From assembly GCF_900102105.1 (NCBI RefSeq), contig NZ_FNBB01000001.1, positions 310,001-374,000 of the forward strand: 64,000 nucleotides of DNA, given 5' to 3'. The position numbers and the translations under genes are program-made. The notes under the pieces are model-generated. The model worked only from the letters and a program-made list of their open reading frames with translations. It searched no databases and was not told the origin of the DNA. Origin of the DNA: Agrobacterium pusense (GTDB lineage Bacteria; Pseudomonadota; Alphaproteobacteria; Rhizobiales; Rhizobiaceae). Positions 19,302 to 29,021 of this stretch are shown here, piece by piece (the stretch's first letter is position 1; every line of letters begins with the position of its first letter).

Positions 19302-19332
19302 CTTGACTCCGGAAGAAGCCCTCCTTATCTCG
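19302..19332 (+). promoter_or_regulatory. RpoH (sigma-32)-type promoter of groESL
   Basis: CTTGAC at 19302-19307 and CCTTATCT ending at 19332 fit the alphaproteobacterial heat-shock promoter pattern CTTG, a 17-18 bp gap, then CYTAT. TTGACT to TTATCT is 18 bp apart, so the vegetative sigma factor might also use it. The CIRCE operator starts 9 bp downstream, near the expected transcript start, as described for the A. tumefaciens groESL operon. Confidence 0.8.
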
Positions 19333-19340
19333 GTTCCGCT

Positions 19341-19367
19341 GGCACTCGATAAACGAGAGTGCTAACA
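19341..19367. promoter_or_regulatory. CIRCE operator (HrcA binding site)
   Basis: CTGGCACTC at 19341-19349 and GAGTGCTAA at 19359-19367 flank a 9-nt spacer. The right half matches the CIRCE consensus exactly and the left half differs at two positions (consensus TTAGCACTC). HrcA represses groESL through this element. It lies 54 bp upstream of groES. Confidence 0.93.
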
Positions 19368-19421
19368 CCCATCAGGCGAGTTCCAAAAGCTCGCGCAGTC
19401 ATTTGATCGAGGGATTAGACA

Positions 19422-19718
19422 ATGACAAGCACCAATTTCCGCCCGCTTCACGATCGCGTCGTTGTTCGTCGCGTTGAGTCCGAAGAAAAGACCAAGGGCG
19501 GCATCATCATTCCCGACACCGCCAAGGAAAAGCCGCAGGAAGGCGAAATCGTCGCCGTCGGTTCCGGCGCACGTGACGAAGCCGGCAAGGTCGTCGCTCT
19601 CGACGTCAAGGTTGGCGATCGCGTTCTGTTCGGCAAGTGGTCGGGCACCGAAGTCAAGCTCAACGGCGAAGACCTTCTGATCATGAAGGAAGCCGACATC
19701 ATGGGCATCATCGGCTGA
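19422..19718 (+). CDS. groES: Co-chaperonin GroES
   Basis: A 98-residue Hsp10 that caps the GroEL ring. It starts with [20 protein letters not shown], has the mobile loop region [19 protein letters not shown] at about 21-39, and ends [14 protein letters not shown], all typical of the family. It has a GAGGGA ribosome-binding site 8 bases upstream and is followed by groEL after 73 bp. CIRCE and a heat-shock promoter upstream point to dual control by HrcA and RpoH. Confidence 0.97.
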   Translation: MTSTNFRPLHDRVVVRRVESEEKTKGGIIIPDTAKEKPQEGEIVAVGSGARDEAGKVVALDVKVGDRVLFGKWSGTEVKLNGEDLLIMKEADIMGIIG

Positions 19719-19743
19719 TTTCGGCCACCCCATCCTTCCTTAA

Positions 19744-21426
<1,683 letters not shown>

Positions 21427-21450
21427 TCAGTCCTGTCACCGGAATAATGA

Positions 21451-21477
21451 AAGGGCGGTCTTCGGATCGCCCTTTTT
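21451..21477 (+). terminator. Rho-independent terminator of groESL (first copy)
   Basis: GGGCGGTC and GATCGCCC flank a TTCG tetraloop (one G-U pair) and are followed by a run of T. It begins 25 bp after the groEL stop codon. TTCG is an unusually stable loop. Confidence 0.88.
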
Positions 21478-21571
21478 CGTTGGCCGCCCATGCCCCTTGA
21501 GTGGTCCGGCGTCGCCAGCGCGCCGGACGGGCGGCAGGGACTTCTAATCAGTCCTGTCTCCGGAATAATGA

Positions 21572-21598
21572 AAGGGCGGTCTTCGGATCGCCCTTTTT
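21572..21598 (+). terminator. Second copy of the groESL terminator
   Basis: The same stem, TTCG loop and T-run as the terminator at 21451, shifted by exactly 121 bp as part of the tandem repeat. Two intact terminators in series should give near-complete stopping of the strong groESL transcript. Confidence 0.85.
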
Positions 21599-21720
21599 CG
21601 TTGGCCACCCATGCCCCTTGAGTGGTCCGGCGTCGCCAGCGCGCCGGACGGGCGGCATGGACTTCTAACCAGTTCTGTCATCGGGATAATGAACGGCACT
21701 TGTCGGATCGGCCTTATCCC

Positions 21721-22224
21721 CTGACCGAAGAGAAAGGAGCGCAGTCTGTGAACCTCGACGCCAGACTGAGCAGAAAGTCGACACTTCCCAGAGAGATGCC
21801 TCGTAAAATCAACCGGTTGCACAATTTCGAAGGCCCACGCGGAAGGGCTCAAATATTGTCCCGTTTTGGAACAGCGCCGCATTTGTCCAGCCGTTTTTGC
21901 GGCCTATGGAATATTGCGGTGGCGCTTCTGCGAATCATCATCACCACGGGACTCGATATCGGCGCCAAGTGACCTCTAAGTACGCTATTTAGTTGTGGCT
22001 TTTCACAAGTCTCGCGGTTTTGAAGAAGAAATACATATTATTTTTACATTTCTCACTGACTGGTTGTTGTAGGTAGAAGAAAATAAACTATAAGCAGCCC
22101 CCGTAAGGGTGCCGCGACGGGACGCAAGCATTGAAGGGGTTTCGATGCCTGGCAGATACGTCCGACTGCGGATGGCGGTGGAAGTTCGACCCGGCGATAA
22201 CGCTTCAAAAGCGGCGCCGGCGCG
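21721..22224. other. Intergenic region without a supported gene
   Basis: About 500 bp between the groEL repeats and the next credible ORF. Short open frames cross it, but their composition is not gene-like. Around 21960-22100 the sequence turns AT-rich (TACATATTATTTTTACATTT), which may mark a promoter for the ORF at 22225. A short CCCCGTAAGGGTGCCGCGACGGG hairpin-like segment near 22099 could be part of a leader, but I see nothing firm. Confidence 0.4.
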
Positions 22225-22665
22225 ATGTTCATACGGGGGCGCGAATTGTTCGAAATATCAAGACGCAACGATGCTTTGCCCGCCGCGGCTCCCACCACAC
22301 CGGATCCACGGACTTTGGCGCGTTTCTTCATTTCGGAAGAATGGAGCAGTGAGCTTTCGAGCGGTGTCATCCGGCTCGGCGAACACGCATCTTTCATGCA
22401 TGGCCTGCCGCCGGGTGAATGCGGCCTGCTCAGCCTTGTCCGCTGTTACGACCGCGCTGACCACGCCCGGGTGCTGGAACTATTCGAACAGGCTTCTTCC
22501 GCCCCCTCGCGTTTCTGCTTTTCAACCGGCATCTCGATGTTGCCGACGCTGCGGCAACCGGTCATCTGCATGGGTGAATCCTTCAATTTTGAAGATGGCC
22601 AGCCCGGTCGTATCACGGGACTGTTCCTGTTTCCCCGTTTCGAAGACATGCGCTTCGCCGCCTGA
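22225..22665 (+). CDS. Small hypothetical protein, possibly PAS-like
   Basis: A 146-residue ORF with codon use like its neighbours (mostly G/C third positions) in contrast to the overlapping frames. No signal peptide or membrane segment. The region SLVRCYDRADHARVLELFEQ followed by a FCFSTGI strand and the ending GRITGLFLFPRFEDMRF is reminiscent of a PAS-fold core, with the charged-helix then five-strand pattern, but no cofactor residue can be named. I do not recognise a specific family. It is isolated, with long gaps on both sides. The start is uncertain, since no clear ribosome-binding site precedes 22225. Confidence 0.5.
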   Translation: MFIRGRELFEISRRNDALPAAAPTTPDPRTLARFFISEEWSSELSSGVIRLGEHASFMHGLPPGECGLLSLVRCYDRADHARVLELFEQASSAPSRFCFSTGISMLPTLRQPVICMGESFNFEDGQPGRITGLFLFPRFEDMRFAA

Positions 22666-22812
22666 TATCCTGTTTCCAGTTTCACCATCGTTCACAAAAT
22701 AAAGACAATTCGTCTTCTGTTGTTCATCTTTATTGGCGAATGATTTTCAGTCATTGATATCTCCAGACATTGCCCCAACCGGCGAAACGCCGATCATTTA
22801 CCGGAGATTTCC

Positions 22813-23259
22813 ATGTCCAGCAGCCAGAACGTTCTCGTTCTTATTGCCCGCATTCTGCTTTCCTTCATCTTTATCTATGCCGGCTTCGGCAAGCTTACCG
22901 ATCCGGCCGGTACGGCCGGCATGATCGCCGGTGCCGGCATGCCTGCCGCAACCGCGCTTGCATATCTCGCAGGCCTCTTCGAACTCGTGACCGGCCTTGC
23001 CATTCTCGTCGGTTTCCAGACGAAAATCGCCGCCTGGGCGCTTGCCGTCTTCTGCGTCTTCACCGGCCTCGTTTTCCACAGCGGCACCGTTGCCGTTCCC
23101 GGCTGGCCTGACCCGGCGCTTGGCTGGATCAATGCGCTGAACGGCATCATGCTGATGAAAAACATCACCCTGGCCGGCGCTTACATCCTGCTCGCCGCCT
23201 TCGGTCCCGGCGCTTATTCCGTCGATGCAAAGCGCGGCGTCGCTCTGGCTCACGCTTAA
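22813..23259 (+). CDS. DoxX family membrane protein
   Basis: A 148-residue integral membrane protein with four predicted helices (about 7-27, 45-70, 75-95 and 115-138) and the DoxX-family start ARILLSFIFIYAGFGKLTDP. DoxX proteins are small quinone- or thiol-redox-associated membrane proteins, and a precise role cannot be assigned. A GGAG ribosome-binding site lies 9 bases upstream of the ATG at 22813. It is monocistronic and closed by the hairpin at 23280-23309. Confidence 0.85.
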   Translation: MSSSQNVLVLIARILLSFIFIYAGFGKLTDPAGTAGMIAGAGMPAATALAYLAGLFELVTGLAILVGFQTKIAAWALAVFCVFTGLVFHSGTVAVPGWPDPALGWINALNGIMLMKNITLAGAYILLAAFGPGAYSVDAKRGVALAHA

Positions 23260-23279
23260 TTCAGGCGTCCCGCCAACGA

Positions 23280-23309
23280 AAAAGCCGCTGGAGCGATCCA
23301 GCGGCTTTT
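23280..23309. terminator. Bidirectional terminator between doxX-like gene and hisG
   Basis: Perfect 13-bp arms starting AAAAGCCGCTGGA and ending TCCAGCGGCTTTT flank a GCGA loop. The A- and T-rich ends let it act in both directions, serving the rightward DoxX gene and the leftward hisG gene, whose stop is 12 bp away. Confidence 0.9.
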
Positions 23310-23321
23310 GTGTTTTGATGC

Positions 23322-24014
23322 TCAGACCGCCGCCCTGATGTGCGACGCGATCTCCTCAATCCTTCCATCGCCGTCATGTTCCGGTTTGCGGGCGCGGACA
23401 AAGCAGGCTTCCGAACGCACGATGATACCGTCCGAGAGAATTTTCAGATGGTTGGCTTTCAGCGTCGAACCCGTGGAGGTGATATCAACGATGATATCCG
23501 CCTGCCCCGCCGCCGGCGCGCCTTCGGTGGCACCGAGGCTTTCGACGATGCGGTAAAGCTGGATGCCGTGCTGGCGTGAAAAGAACTGCTGCGTCAGCCG
23601 CCAGTATTTGGTGGCGATGGCGAGCCTTCGACCATGGCGGGCGCGGAACTCCGAAGCGACATCACCCAGATCTGCCATGCTGTCCACATCCAGCCAGATT
23701 TCCGGCACGGCGACTACGACGTCGGCATGTCCAAAACCGAGACGGGCGCAGAATTCCACCTGCGCATCGGCATTGGTCAGCCCTTCACGCACAAGGTCCT
23801 CCCCGGTCACGCCGAAATCCACCGTGCCGGCGCCGATCTCGCGGGCGATTTCTGACGCCGACAGATAGGCGATCTCGATATCGTCGCGCCCTTCGACGCG
23901 GCCGCGATAGGAACGATCATTGCCGACGGCAGCGACTTTCAGCCCGGCGCGTTCCAGAACGGCGGAGGAGTCTTCCTTCATCCGGCCCTTGGAGGGCAAT
24001 GCGATAGTGATCAT
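23322..24014 (-). CDS. hisG: ATP phosphoribosyltransferase, short catalytic subunit
   Basis: A 230-residue HisG(S), the first enzyme of histidine synthesis, which joins ATP and PRPP. It begins with [13 protein letters not shown], has [11 protein letters not shown] at about residues 68-78, and the PRPP-loop [17 protein letters not shown] near 175-192. It lacks the C-terminal regulatory domain of the long form, so it needs HisZ, which is encoded directly upstream and overlaps by 4 bp (ATGA). Confidence 0.94.
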   Translation of the reverse strand: MITIALPSKGRMKEDSSAVLERAGLKVAAVGNDRSYRGRVEGRDDIEIAYLSASEIAREIGAGTVDFGVTGEDLVREGLTNADAQVEFCARLGFGHADVVVAVPEIWLDVDSMADLGDVASEFRARHGRRLAIATKYWRLTQQFFSRQHGIQLYRIVESLGATEGAPAAGQADIIVDITSTGSTLKANHLKILSDGIIVRSEACFVRARKPEHDGDGRIEEIASHIRAAV

Positions 24015-25135
24015 GGCTTACTCCCGCGCACCGTTTCGATGCGATCCAGCCAGAGCGAGAAGCCCACGGCCGGTATTTTTTCCTGTGCGCCGAGCAGCGT
24101 CAGCAGCCGGTCGAAACGGCCGCCACCGGCGAGAACACTATCTCCACCCGCTTCCACCACCTCGAAAACAAGGCCGGTATAATAGTCGAGCGGACGACCG
24201 AAGGCCGCGCCATAGGTGACGGTTTCGAGGTCAACGCCAGCGTTAGAAAGAGCTGCGACACGTTTGTCGAAAGCGGAAAGCGCCCCGTCCAGTTTCAGCT
24301 TCGCCTTTGCAGCAAAATCGGCCAGAACCTGCGAGGCCTGCGGCAAAGGCGCCTTCAAAGCGAGGAACTGCTTCAGCAGCGCAAAACTGTCATCCGGTAG
24401 ACGTGTGGCCGCAAGGGCCAGTTTTTCCCTCAGGCGGCGGGCGATTTCCTGTGGTGAACGGCTTGCATTGGTGGAGTAACCGGTTTCCTGCATCACCGTA
24501 TCGAGATAATCGACCAGCACCGCCTCATCCCCGGTCGCCAATAGCCCGGCAACGCCGGCGTCCAGCCCGGTCATCGGCTTGGGATGCATGAGGCTTTCCA
24601 GCAACGCGTCAAGCTGCGCCATGTCACCGAAGGCCTGTACCAGCCGCTTCTGCCAGCCGAGCGGCAGACCAAGGGCGGCAACAACCGCCTCGAACACCTG
24701 TTGATCGCCCAGGGTGACGGCAAGCGCCCGGCCCGGCAGCAGACGCTGCAGAATCCCGGTGGCATCGATGACGGCACGCGCATCGGCGGCGGCAATATCG
24801 GTATCGCCGAGATCCTCGATGCCGGCCTGATAAAATTCGTTCGCACCTTCGCGGCGCTGGCGGAAGACTTCACCGAGATAGGAATAACGTTTGGGTGTGC
24901 CGGTCGCCGTCTCAATATGGCGCAGGCAGACGGGAATGGTGAATTCGGGCCGCAGGCACAGGCTCTCACCCGTCTCGCTTTCCGTCATGAAGATACGGCG
25001 GCGCAAATCCTCGCCAGCCATATCCAGAAACGGTTCCGCAGGCTGGATGACGGGCGTGTTCACGCGACTCGTGCGGCGCGCGGCGAATTCTTCCAGTAGC
25101 TCTCCGGAAAACTCCGGCATGTCGATCAGGGGCAT
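24011..25135 (-). CDS. hisZ: ATP phosphoribosyltransferase regulatory subunit
   Basis: A 374-residue HisZ, a catalytically silent relative of histidyl-tRNA synthetase that binds HisG(S) and confers histidine feedback control. The class II synthetase fold is visible in [36 protein letters not shown] (motif 2 region), [20 protein letters not shown] and the C-terminal [12 protein letters not shown] with GGGRFDRLL. It overlaps hisG by 4 bp and follows the VOC gene by 16 bp, so hisS-VOC-hisZ-hisG appears to be one transcript. Confidence 0.94.
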   Translation of the reverse strand: MPLIDMPEFSGELLEEFAARRTSRVNTPVIQPAEPFLDMAGEDLRRRIFMTESETGESLCLRPEFTIPVCLRHIETATGTPKRYSYLGEVFRQRREGANEFYQAGIEDLGDTDIAAADARAVIDATGILQRLLPGRALAVTLGDQQVFEAVVAALGLPLGWQKRLVQAFGDMAQLDALLESLMHPKPMTGLDAGVAGLLATGDEAVLVDYLDTVMQETGYSTNASRSPQEIARRLREKLALAATRLPDDSFALLKQFLALKAPLPQASQVLADFAAKAKLKLDGALSAFDKRVAALSNAGVDLETVTYGAAFGRPLDYYTGLVFEVVEAGGDSVLAGGGRFDRLLTLLGAQEKIPAVGFSLWLDRIETVRGSKP

Positions 25136-25151
25136 GGAACGGTACTTTTCG

Positions 25152-25520
25152 TCACGGTTCGAGCGGCTGCATCATTTCGATGCGGTTTCCGAAGGGATCA
25201 TGGACATAAAACCGGTGATATCCCTCAAGCGGCTCATCCTCAACCACATGGCAGCCCGCTGTTTCAAGTGTTTTTCGCAAGTCTGCCAAATCATCGACCA
25301 GAAACGCCGGATGGGCTTTCTTCGCCGGTCGGAAATCCTGCTCGATGCCCAGGTGCAGTTTTATCGAACCCCGGCTGAACCAACAGCCGCCGCGGGCAAC
25401 CAGATTGGCCGGTTTTGCCTGTTCCGCAAAGCCGAGCAGGCTCCCGTAAAAAGCCCGCGCCTCTTTTTCACGGCCAGCCGGCATCGCCAGTTGAACATGG
25501 TCGAGCGCAAAGATCCCCAT
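25152..25520 (-). CDS. VOC (glyoxalase/bleomycin-resistance) family protein
   Basis: A 122-residue protein with one glyoxalase-fold module pair: LDHVQLAMPAGREKEARAFY at the start with the typical metal-ligand His, and FYVHDPFGNRIEMMQ at the end with the typical DPxGNxIE signature. Members bind a metal and act as lyases, isomerases or dioxygenases, and the reaction here is unknown. The start at 25520 lies 4 bp from the hisS stop; the longer ORF to 25649 overlaps hisS and is rejected. Its place inside the histidine genes is notable, though no histidine-related role is known to me. Confidence 0.87.
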   Translation of the reverse strand: MGIFALDHVQLAMPAGREKEARAFYGSLLGFAEQAKPANLVARGGCWFSRGSIKLHLGIEQDFRPAKKAHPAFLVDDLADLRKTLETAGCHVVEDEPLEGYHRFYVHDPFGNRIEMMQPLEP

Positions 25521-25524
25521 GGCT

Positions 25525-27048
25525 TCAGCGCCCTTCGGCGGCGCGGCGAACGTCCTCTGCCTGATGCTCCAGAATCTCGCGGACCTTTGCCACCAGCTCG
25601 GCCTCCGGCACGCTGACCTGGGCCACACGCGCCTCGCGCCAGCTGGCATTGTCCTCGATCTCGCCGGAGAGGCGCTTGCCTTCGATCAGGTCCTTGATCT
25701 GCACCACGCCTTCGGCGCGCTCGTCACCGCCCTGAATGATGGCAATGGGGGAACCGAGGCGGTCGGCGTATTTCAGCTGGTTGCCGAATTTCTTCCAGTT
25801 GCCCTGATACATTTCGGCGCGGATGCCTTCGGCCCGCAGCGCCTGGGTGAAGCGCTGATAACGGCTCATACTCTCCACATCACCATCCATGACGGTGATG
25901 AGAACAGGCGCGAGCGGCTTCACCTGACCGAGCTTTCCGAGGTTCTTCAGCGCCGTCATCAGACGCGAAACGCCGATGGAGAAGCCCGTGGCGGGAACCG
26001 GCTGGCCCATGAAGCGGGAGACGAGGCCGTCATAACGGCCGCCGCCGCCGACGGAGCCGAACACGACCTTTTCGCCCTTTTCGTTTGTGACATCGAAGGT
26101 GAGCTCGGCCTCATAGACCGGGCCTGTATAATATTCGAGGCCGCGAACGACCGAGGGGTCGATCTTGATGCGATCCGCATCGTAACCGGCAGTGGAGACC
26201 AGAGCGCCGATGACATTCAGTTCATCAACGCCTTCCTCGCCTTTCGAGGTGCCCGTGACCAGTTTCGCCAGATCATCGGCGCTCGCCGCATAATCCTTGA
26301 TGCCGACAAAAAACAGGACCTTTTCGATCTGCTCGTCACCGAGACCGGCACCCTTAGTAAAGTCACCGGACTCGTCCTTGCGGCCGGGGCCGAGCAGCAA
26401 CTTCACACCCTCAGGGCCGAACTTGTCGAGCTTATCAATAGCGCGCAGCACGTTCAGACGACGACCGGCATTTTCCTCGCCACCGAGACCGATGGCTTCC
26501 ATGACGCCATCGAGCACCTTGCGGTTGTTGACTCGGATAACGTAATCGCCGCGCTTGATGCCGAGTGCTTCCAGCGTATCCGCCATCATCATGCACATTT
26601 CGGCATCCGCCTGCACGCCGGATGCACCCACCGTATCGGCATCGAACTGCATGAACTGCCGGAAACGGCCGGGGCCGGGCTTTTCATTGCGGAAGACATA
26701 ACCGGCGCGATAGGTGCGGTATGGCAGCTGGATTTCGTTGAAGTTTTCAGCCACATGGCGGGCGAGCGGCGCCGTCAGATCGTAGCGCAGGCTCATCCAC
26801 TGGTCGTCGTCATCCTGCAACGAAAACACGCCCTCGTTCGGACGATCGCTGTCCGGCAGGAACTTGCCGAGCGCATCGGTATATTCGAACTGCGGCGTTT
26901 CGATCGGGTCGAACCCGTAAAGCTCATAAACCCTGCGGATCTTGTCGATCATCTCGTTGGTGGCATGGATATCTGCAGCCGAGCGGTCCACGAAGCCGCG
27001 CGGCAGGCGGGCTTTCAGTTTCTGAGGCTTTTTTGCTTTTTCGCTCAT
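25525..27048 (-). CDS. hisS: Histidyl-tRNA synthetase
   Basis: A class II synthetase of 507 residues. Visible signatures are [16 protein letters not shown] at the start, motif 2 [14 protein letters not shown], the histidine-specific [13 protein letters not shown], and motif 3 [11 protein letters not shown]. It is longer than the 420-430 residues of E. coli HisS, as is usual for alphaproteobacteria. These synthetases often recognise tRNA-His lacking the extra G-1, which is lineage knowledge and not visible here. It is the first gene of the leftward hisS-VOC-hisZ-hisG unit. Confidence 0.95.
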   Translation of the reverse strand: MSEKAKKPQKLKARLPRGFVDRSAADIHATNEMIDKIRRVYELYGFDPIETPQFEYTDALGKFLPDSDRPNEGVFSLQDDDDQWMSLRYDLTAPLARHVAENFNEIQLPYRTYRAGYVFRNEKPGPGRFRQFMQFDADTVGASGVQADAEMCMMMADTLEALGIKRGDYVIRVNNRKVLDGVMEAIGLGGEENAGRRLNVLRAIDKLDKFGPEGVKLLLGPGRKDESGDFTKGAGLGDEQIEKVLFFVGIKDYAASADDLAKLVTGTSKGEEGVDELNVIGALVSTAGYDADRIKIDPSVVRGLEYYTGPVYEAELTFDVTNEKGEKVVFGSVGGGGRYDGLVSRFMGQPVPATGFSIGVSRLMTALKNLGKLGQVKPLAPVLITVMDGDVESMSRYQRFTQALRAEGIRAEMYQGNWKKFGNQLKYADRLGSPIAIIQGGDERAEGVVQIKDLIEGKRLSGEIEDNASWREARVAQVSVPEAELVAKVREILEHQAEDVRRAAEGR

Positions 27049-27238
27049 GATGCCGATCCGATATTTTCCTGAAATTATGCCGGTGTTAAAGCGCGCCGCG
27101 CATTAAATTCTGTTTTTACGCATGTCTTTATCCCAAAACCGCTGCGCACTTTTGGGAGACATGCTTTAGAGGATGAAGCCCTGTGCGGCAAGCCGCAAAG
27201 GCTCCGGTTTACTGGCCGCGAAGGACAAGCGATGCTAT

Positions 27239-27258
27239 ATGGGATGCATGTATCCCAT
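27239..27258. promoter_or_regulatory. Palindromic operator candidate of the toxin-antitoxin operon
   Basis: ATGGGAT (27239-27245) and ATCCCAT (27252-27258) form perfect 7-bp arms with a 6-bp spacer, 23 bp before the antitoxin ATG. A CTATAT sequence at 27235-27240, possibly the -10 box, overlaps the left arm. RHH antitoxins bind such palindromes and repress their own operon. Confidence 0.7.
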
Positions 27259-27281
27259 TTTACTCGGAAAGGACGCAAGCG

Positions 27282-27515
27282 ATGAGCAAACAGACGGCCA
27301 TCCGCCTCCCGGATGAGACCTACGAGCGGCTGAAAGCGCTTTCCGAGCGCACCGGACGCACATCTGCCTATTACATTCGCGAGGCGATCGAGAAGCATAT
27401 CGAAGATATGGAAGATCTTTATCTCGCCGAAGAGGCGACGCGGCGACGGATCGCAAACAATGAGCGCACCTATACTCTGGAAGAAGTGATGCGCAATCTT
27501 GATCTGGAAAATTGA
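27282..27515 (+). CDS. RHH (CopG/RelB-type) antitoxin
   Basis: A 77-residue protein with a ribbon-helix-helix DNA-binding N-terminus (TAIRLPDETYERLKALSERT, about residues 4-23, then ARTSAYYIREAIEKHI-like helix) and an acidic C-terminal part that would bind the toxin. The ATG at 27282 has GGAAAGGA 8 bases upstream. It overlaps the toxin gene by 17 bp. A palindrome upstream (27239-27258) suggests autorepression. It forms a type II toxin-antitoxin pair with the next gene. Confidence 0.88.
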   Translation: MSKQTAIRLPDETYERLKALSERTGRTSAYYIREAIEKHIEDMEDLYLAEEATRRRIANNERTYTLEEVMRNLDLEN

Positions 27516-27756
27516 GTTTCAGCACCGCGCCGTCAAGGAGCTCGAAAAGCTGGCGAAGCAAGATGCGAACCGCATCGTTTCGTTTCTGGCAGACAGGGTG
27601 GTGCAAAATGAAAATCCCCGCCAGACTGGTGCCGCCCTGCAAGGCTCCGAACTCGGCAATTATTGGCGCTACCGGGTGGGCGATTACCGCATCATCTGCG
27701 ATATACAGGATCATAAGCTCGTCGTGCTGGTGGTCGAAATCGGCCATCGCCGCTAA
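27499..27756 (+). CDS. RelE/ParE-family toxin
   Basis: An 85-residue RelE/ParE-fold protein. WKIEFQHRAVKELEKLAKQD opens the chain, and the C-terminal strands carry NYWRYRVGDYRIICDI followed by LVVLVVEIGHRR, the typical RelE ending with conserved Arg and His residues that could cut ribosome-bound mRNA. The frame opens with TTG at 27499, overlapping the antitoxin by 17 bp. No ATG fits, so low, coupled translation is likely. ParE-type gyrase poisoning cannot be excluded by sequence. Confidence 0.87.
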   Translation: MIWKIEFQHRAVKELEKLAKQDANRIVSFLADRVVQNENPRQTGAALQGSELGNYWRYRVGDYRIICDIQDHKLVVLVVEIGHRR

Positions 27757-27774
27757 ATTTACCGTTAGGCATTC

Positions 27775-28539
27775 ATGATCCTCGAAGCCCTGCAATATGC
27801 CGCGACACGCGCGGTCACGCCGAAAGAATTCCGGCCGCATATCCGCTATTCCGTCAATCTCTGGGCACGCGCCAATCGTTGCGCCAAAGCCTGGGCGGAG
27901 CATGAAAACAACAGCCGGCAATTCGTGCTGCAATCGGCGAGAAAGCTGAAGCAGAGACGGACCGCCGTGGTGCTGGGGTCCGGCCTGTTGCGGGATGTGC
28001 CCCATGAGGCGCTGGTGGCGATGTTCGATACCGTCGTTCTGGTCGATCTGGTACATCTCGCCAGCGTGCAGGCGAAGTTGCGGCTCAATGCCAAAAAGAA
28101 CGTCCGCATCGCCAATCGCGATCTTTCCGGCTTCGATGATCTCATGGCCGGCCGACCGGCGGAACCGCTCGATTTCCTGCGGCGGGTGCCCTATCTCGAT
28201 TTTGTCGTCTCGGCCAACCTGCTGTCGCAGCTCGGTACGGGTGCACAGCATCGGCTGGAACGGCAGAAAATAGCGGCTGCGCCTGATGATCTCCTGCCGA
28301 AACTCATTCATACGCATCTCGATGCGCTGGCCGGTCTGCCCTGCAAGGTGTGCCTGGTGACGGACACCGCCTTCGATGTCATCGGCAAGGATGGAAGCCT
28401 GCACCAGCACGAAGACCTGCTGCACGGCATTGAGCTTGCCGCGCCCGCCGCTGCATGGGAGTGGCCGCTCGCGCCGCTTGGCGAGGAAAGCAGGGATTAT
28501 CGCATCGTGCACCACGTCATTGCACGCGAACTTACCTGA
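27775..28539 (+). CDS. Conserved hypothetical protein, methyltransferase-like fold suspected
   Basis: A 254-residue cytoplasmic protein that I cannot name. Residues 63-90 (AVVLGSGLLRDVPHEAL, then TVVLVDLVHLA) look like the beginning of a Rossmann fold: a GSG loop followed by an acidic residue at the end of the next strand, as in SAM-dependent methyltransferases. No catalytic motif such as DPPY or NPPY is seen. It starts 18 bp after the toxin gene on the same strand and could be read from that promoter. The family is widespread in rhizobia as far as I recall. Confidence 0.7.
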   Translation: MILEALQYAATRAVTPKEFRPHIRYSVNLWARANRCAKAWAEHENNSRQFVLQSARKLKQRRTAVVLGSGLLRDVPHEALVAMFDTVVLVDLVHLASVQAKLRLNAKKNVRIANRDLSGFDDLMAGRPAEPLDFLRRVPYLDFVVSANLLSQLGTGAQHRLERQKIAAAPDDLLPKLIHTHLDALAGLPCKVCLVTDTAFDVIGKDGSLHQHEDLLHGIELAAPAAAWEWPLAPLGEESRDYRIVHHVIARELT

Positions 28540-28580
28540 TCGTCATGCTTATTCCATAATTTCAGCGGTAACTTCACATC

Positions 28581-28964
28581 ATGCCCCATGTGGTCCGCAC
28601 ATTGATGTTCCTTGCCTGCCTGCTTTACGGCGCGATGCCGGCGCAGATGGCGATGAGCATGCCGACAGGCATGGTTGTTTCCTCGCAATTGCCGATGAAA
28701 CATCAAGATGCCCAATCACACCCGCAAGATCACGGTTCTCAAACGCCTGCGGAGAATGCCGCTCATGAAGCGGGAACGGGCGGTTGCTGCCCCCACGGCA
28801 ACGATGCTTCACATCCGGATTCCTGCGCCGCCTGCCTGATCGTGGTTCCACGAATGATCTTTGCCGATGCCGGGCGGATGGCATTCGCCTATTCGAAGCC
28901 GCAACGCGGCACTGTCTTTGACGGCAAGGCTTTCGCGCCGCCGCTACCGCCTCCCCGCGCCTGA
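28581..28964 (+). CDS. Secreted His/Cys/Met-rich small protein (DUF2946-like)
   Basis: A 127-residue protein with a hydrophobic N-terminus (residues 6-24) ending near a MAMS signal-peptidase region, so export is likely. The centre is rich in His and Cys (HQDAQSHPQDHG, then GGCCPHGNDASHPDSCAACL), a composition known from DUF2946-type proteins next to copper genes. The Pro-rich tail ends PPLPPPRA. The next gene codes for a DUF305 protein, so a shared role in periplasmic metal binding, most likely copper, is inferred. Confidence 0.65.
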   Translation: MPHVVRTLMFLACLLYGAMPAQMAMSMPTGMVVSSQLPMKHQDAQSHPQDHGSQTPAENAAHEAGTGGCCPHGNDASHPDSCAACLIVVPRMIFADAGRMAFAYSKPQRGTVFDGKAFAPPLPPPRA

Positions 28965-29021
28965 CCGCAGATTTTTCAGACCGACTTTCGAAAAATCCGT
29001 CAGACACAGGAAGGATAATCC

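Larger units (their letters stand above)
18965..19421. other. Intergenic control region between HAD-IIA gene and groES
   Basis: This 457-bp stretch has no gene that I can support. It holds a palindromic repeat at 19088-19177, the groESL heat-shock promoter at 19302-19332 and the CIRCE operator at 19341-19367. A GAGGGA ribosome-binding site sits just upstream of the groES ATG. The leftward promoter for the HAD-ribF-ileS side should also lie in the first 120 bp, but I see no convincing match. Confidence 0.7.

Noticed and set aside
21622..21972. 116-residue ORF across the groEL repeat region
   Set aside because: It starts within the tandem repeat, has low coding character and no recognisable domain. 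Repeats and a long non-coding stretch explain the DNA.
22739..22755. Small palindrome AATGA-N7-TCATT before the DoxX gene
   Set aside because: Arms are only five bases long and the sequence does not extend, so chance is a sufficient explanation.
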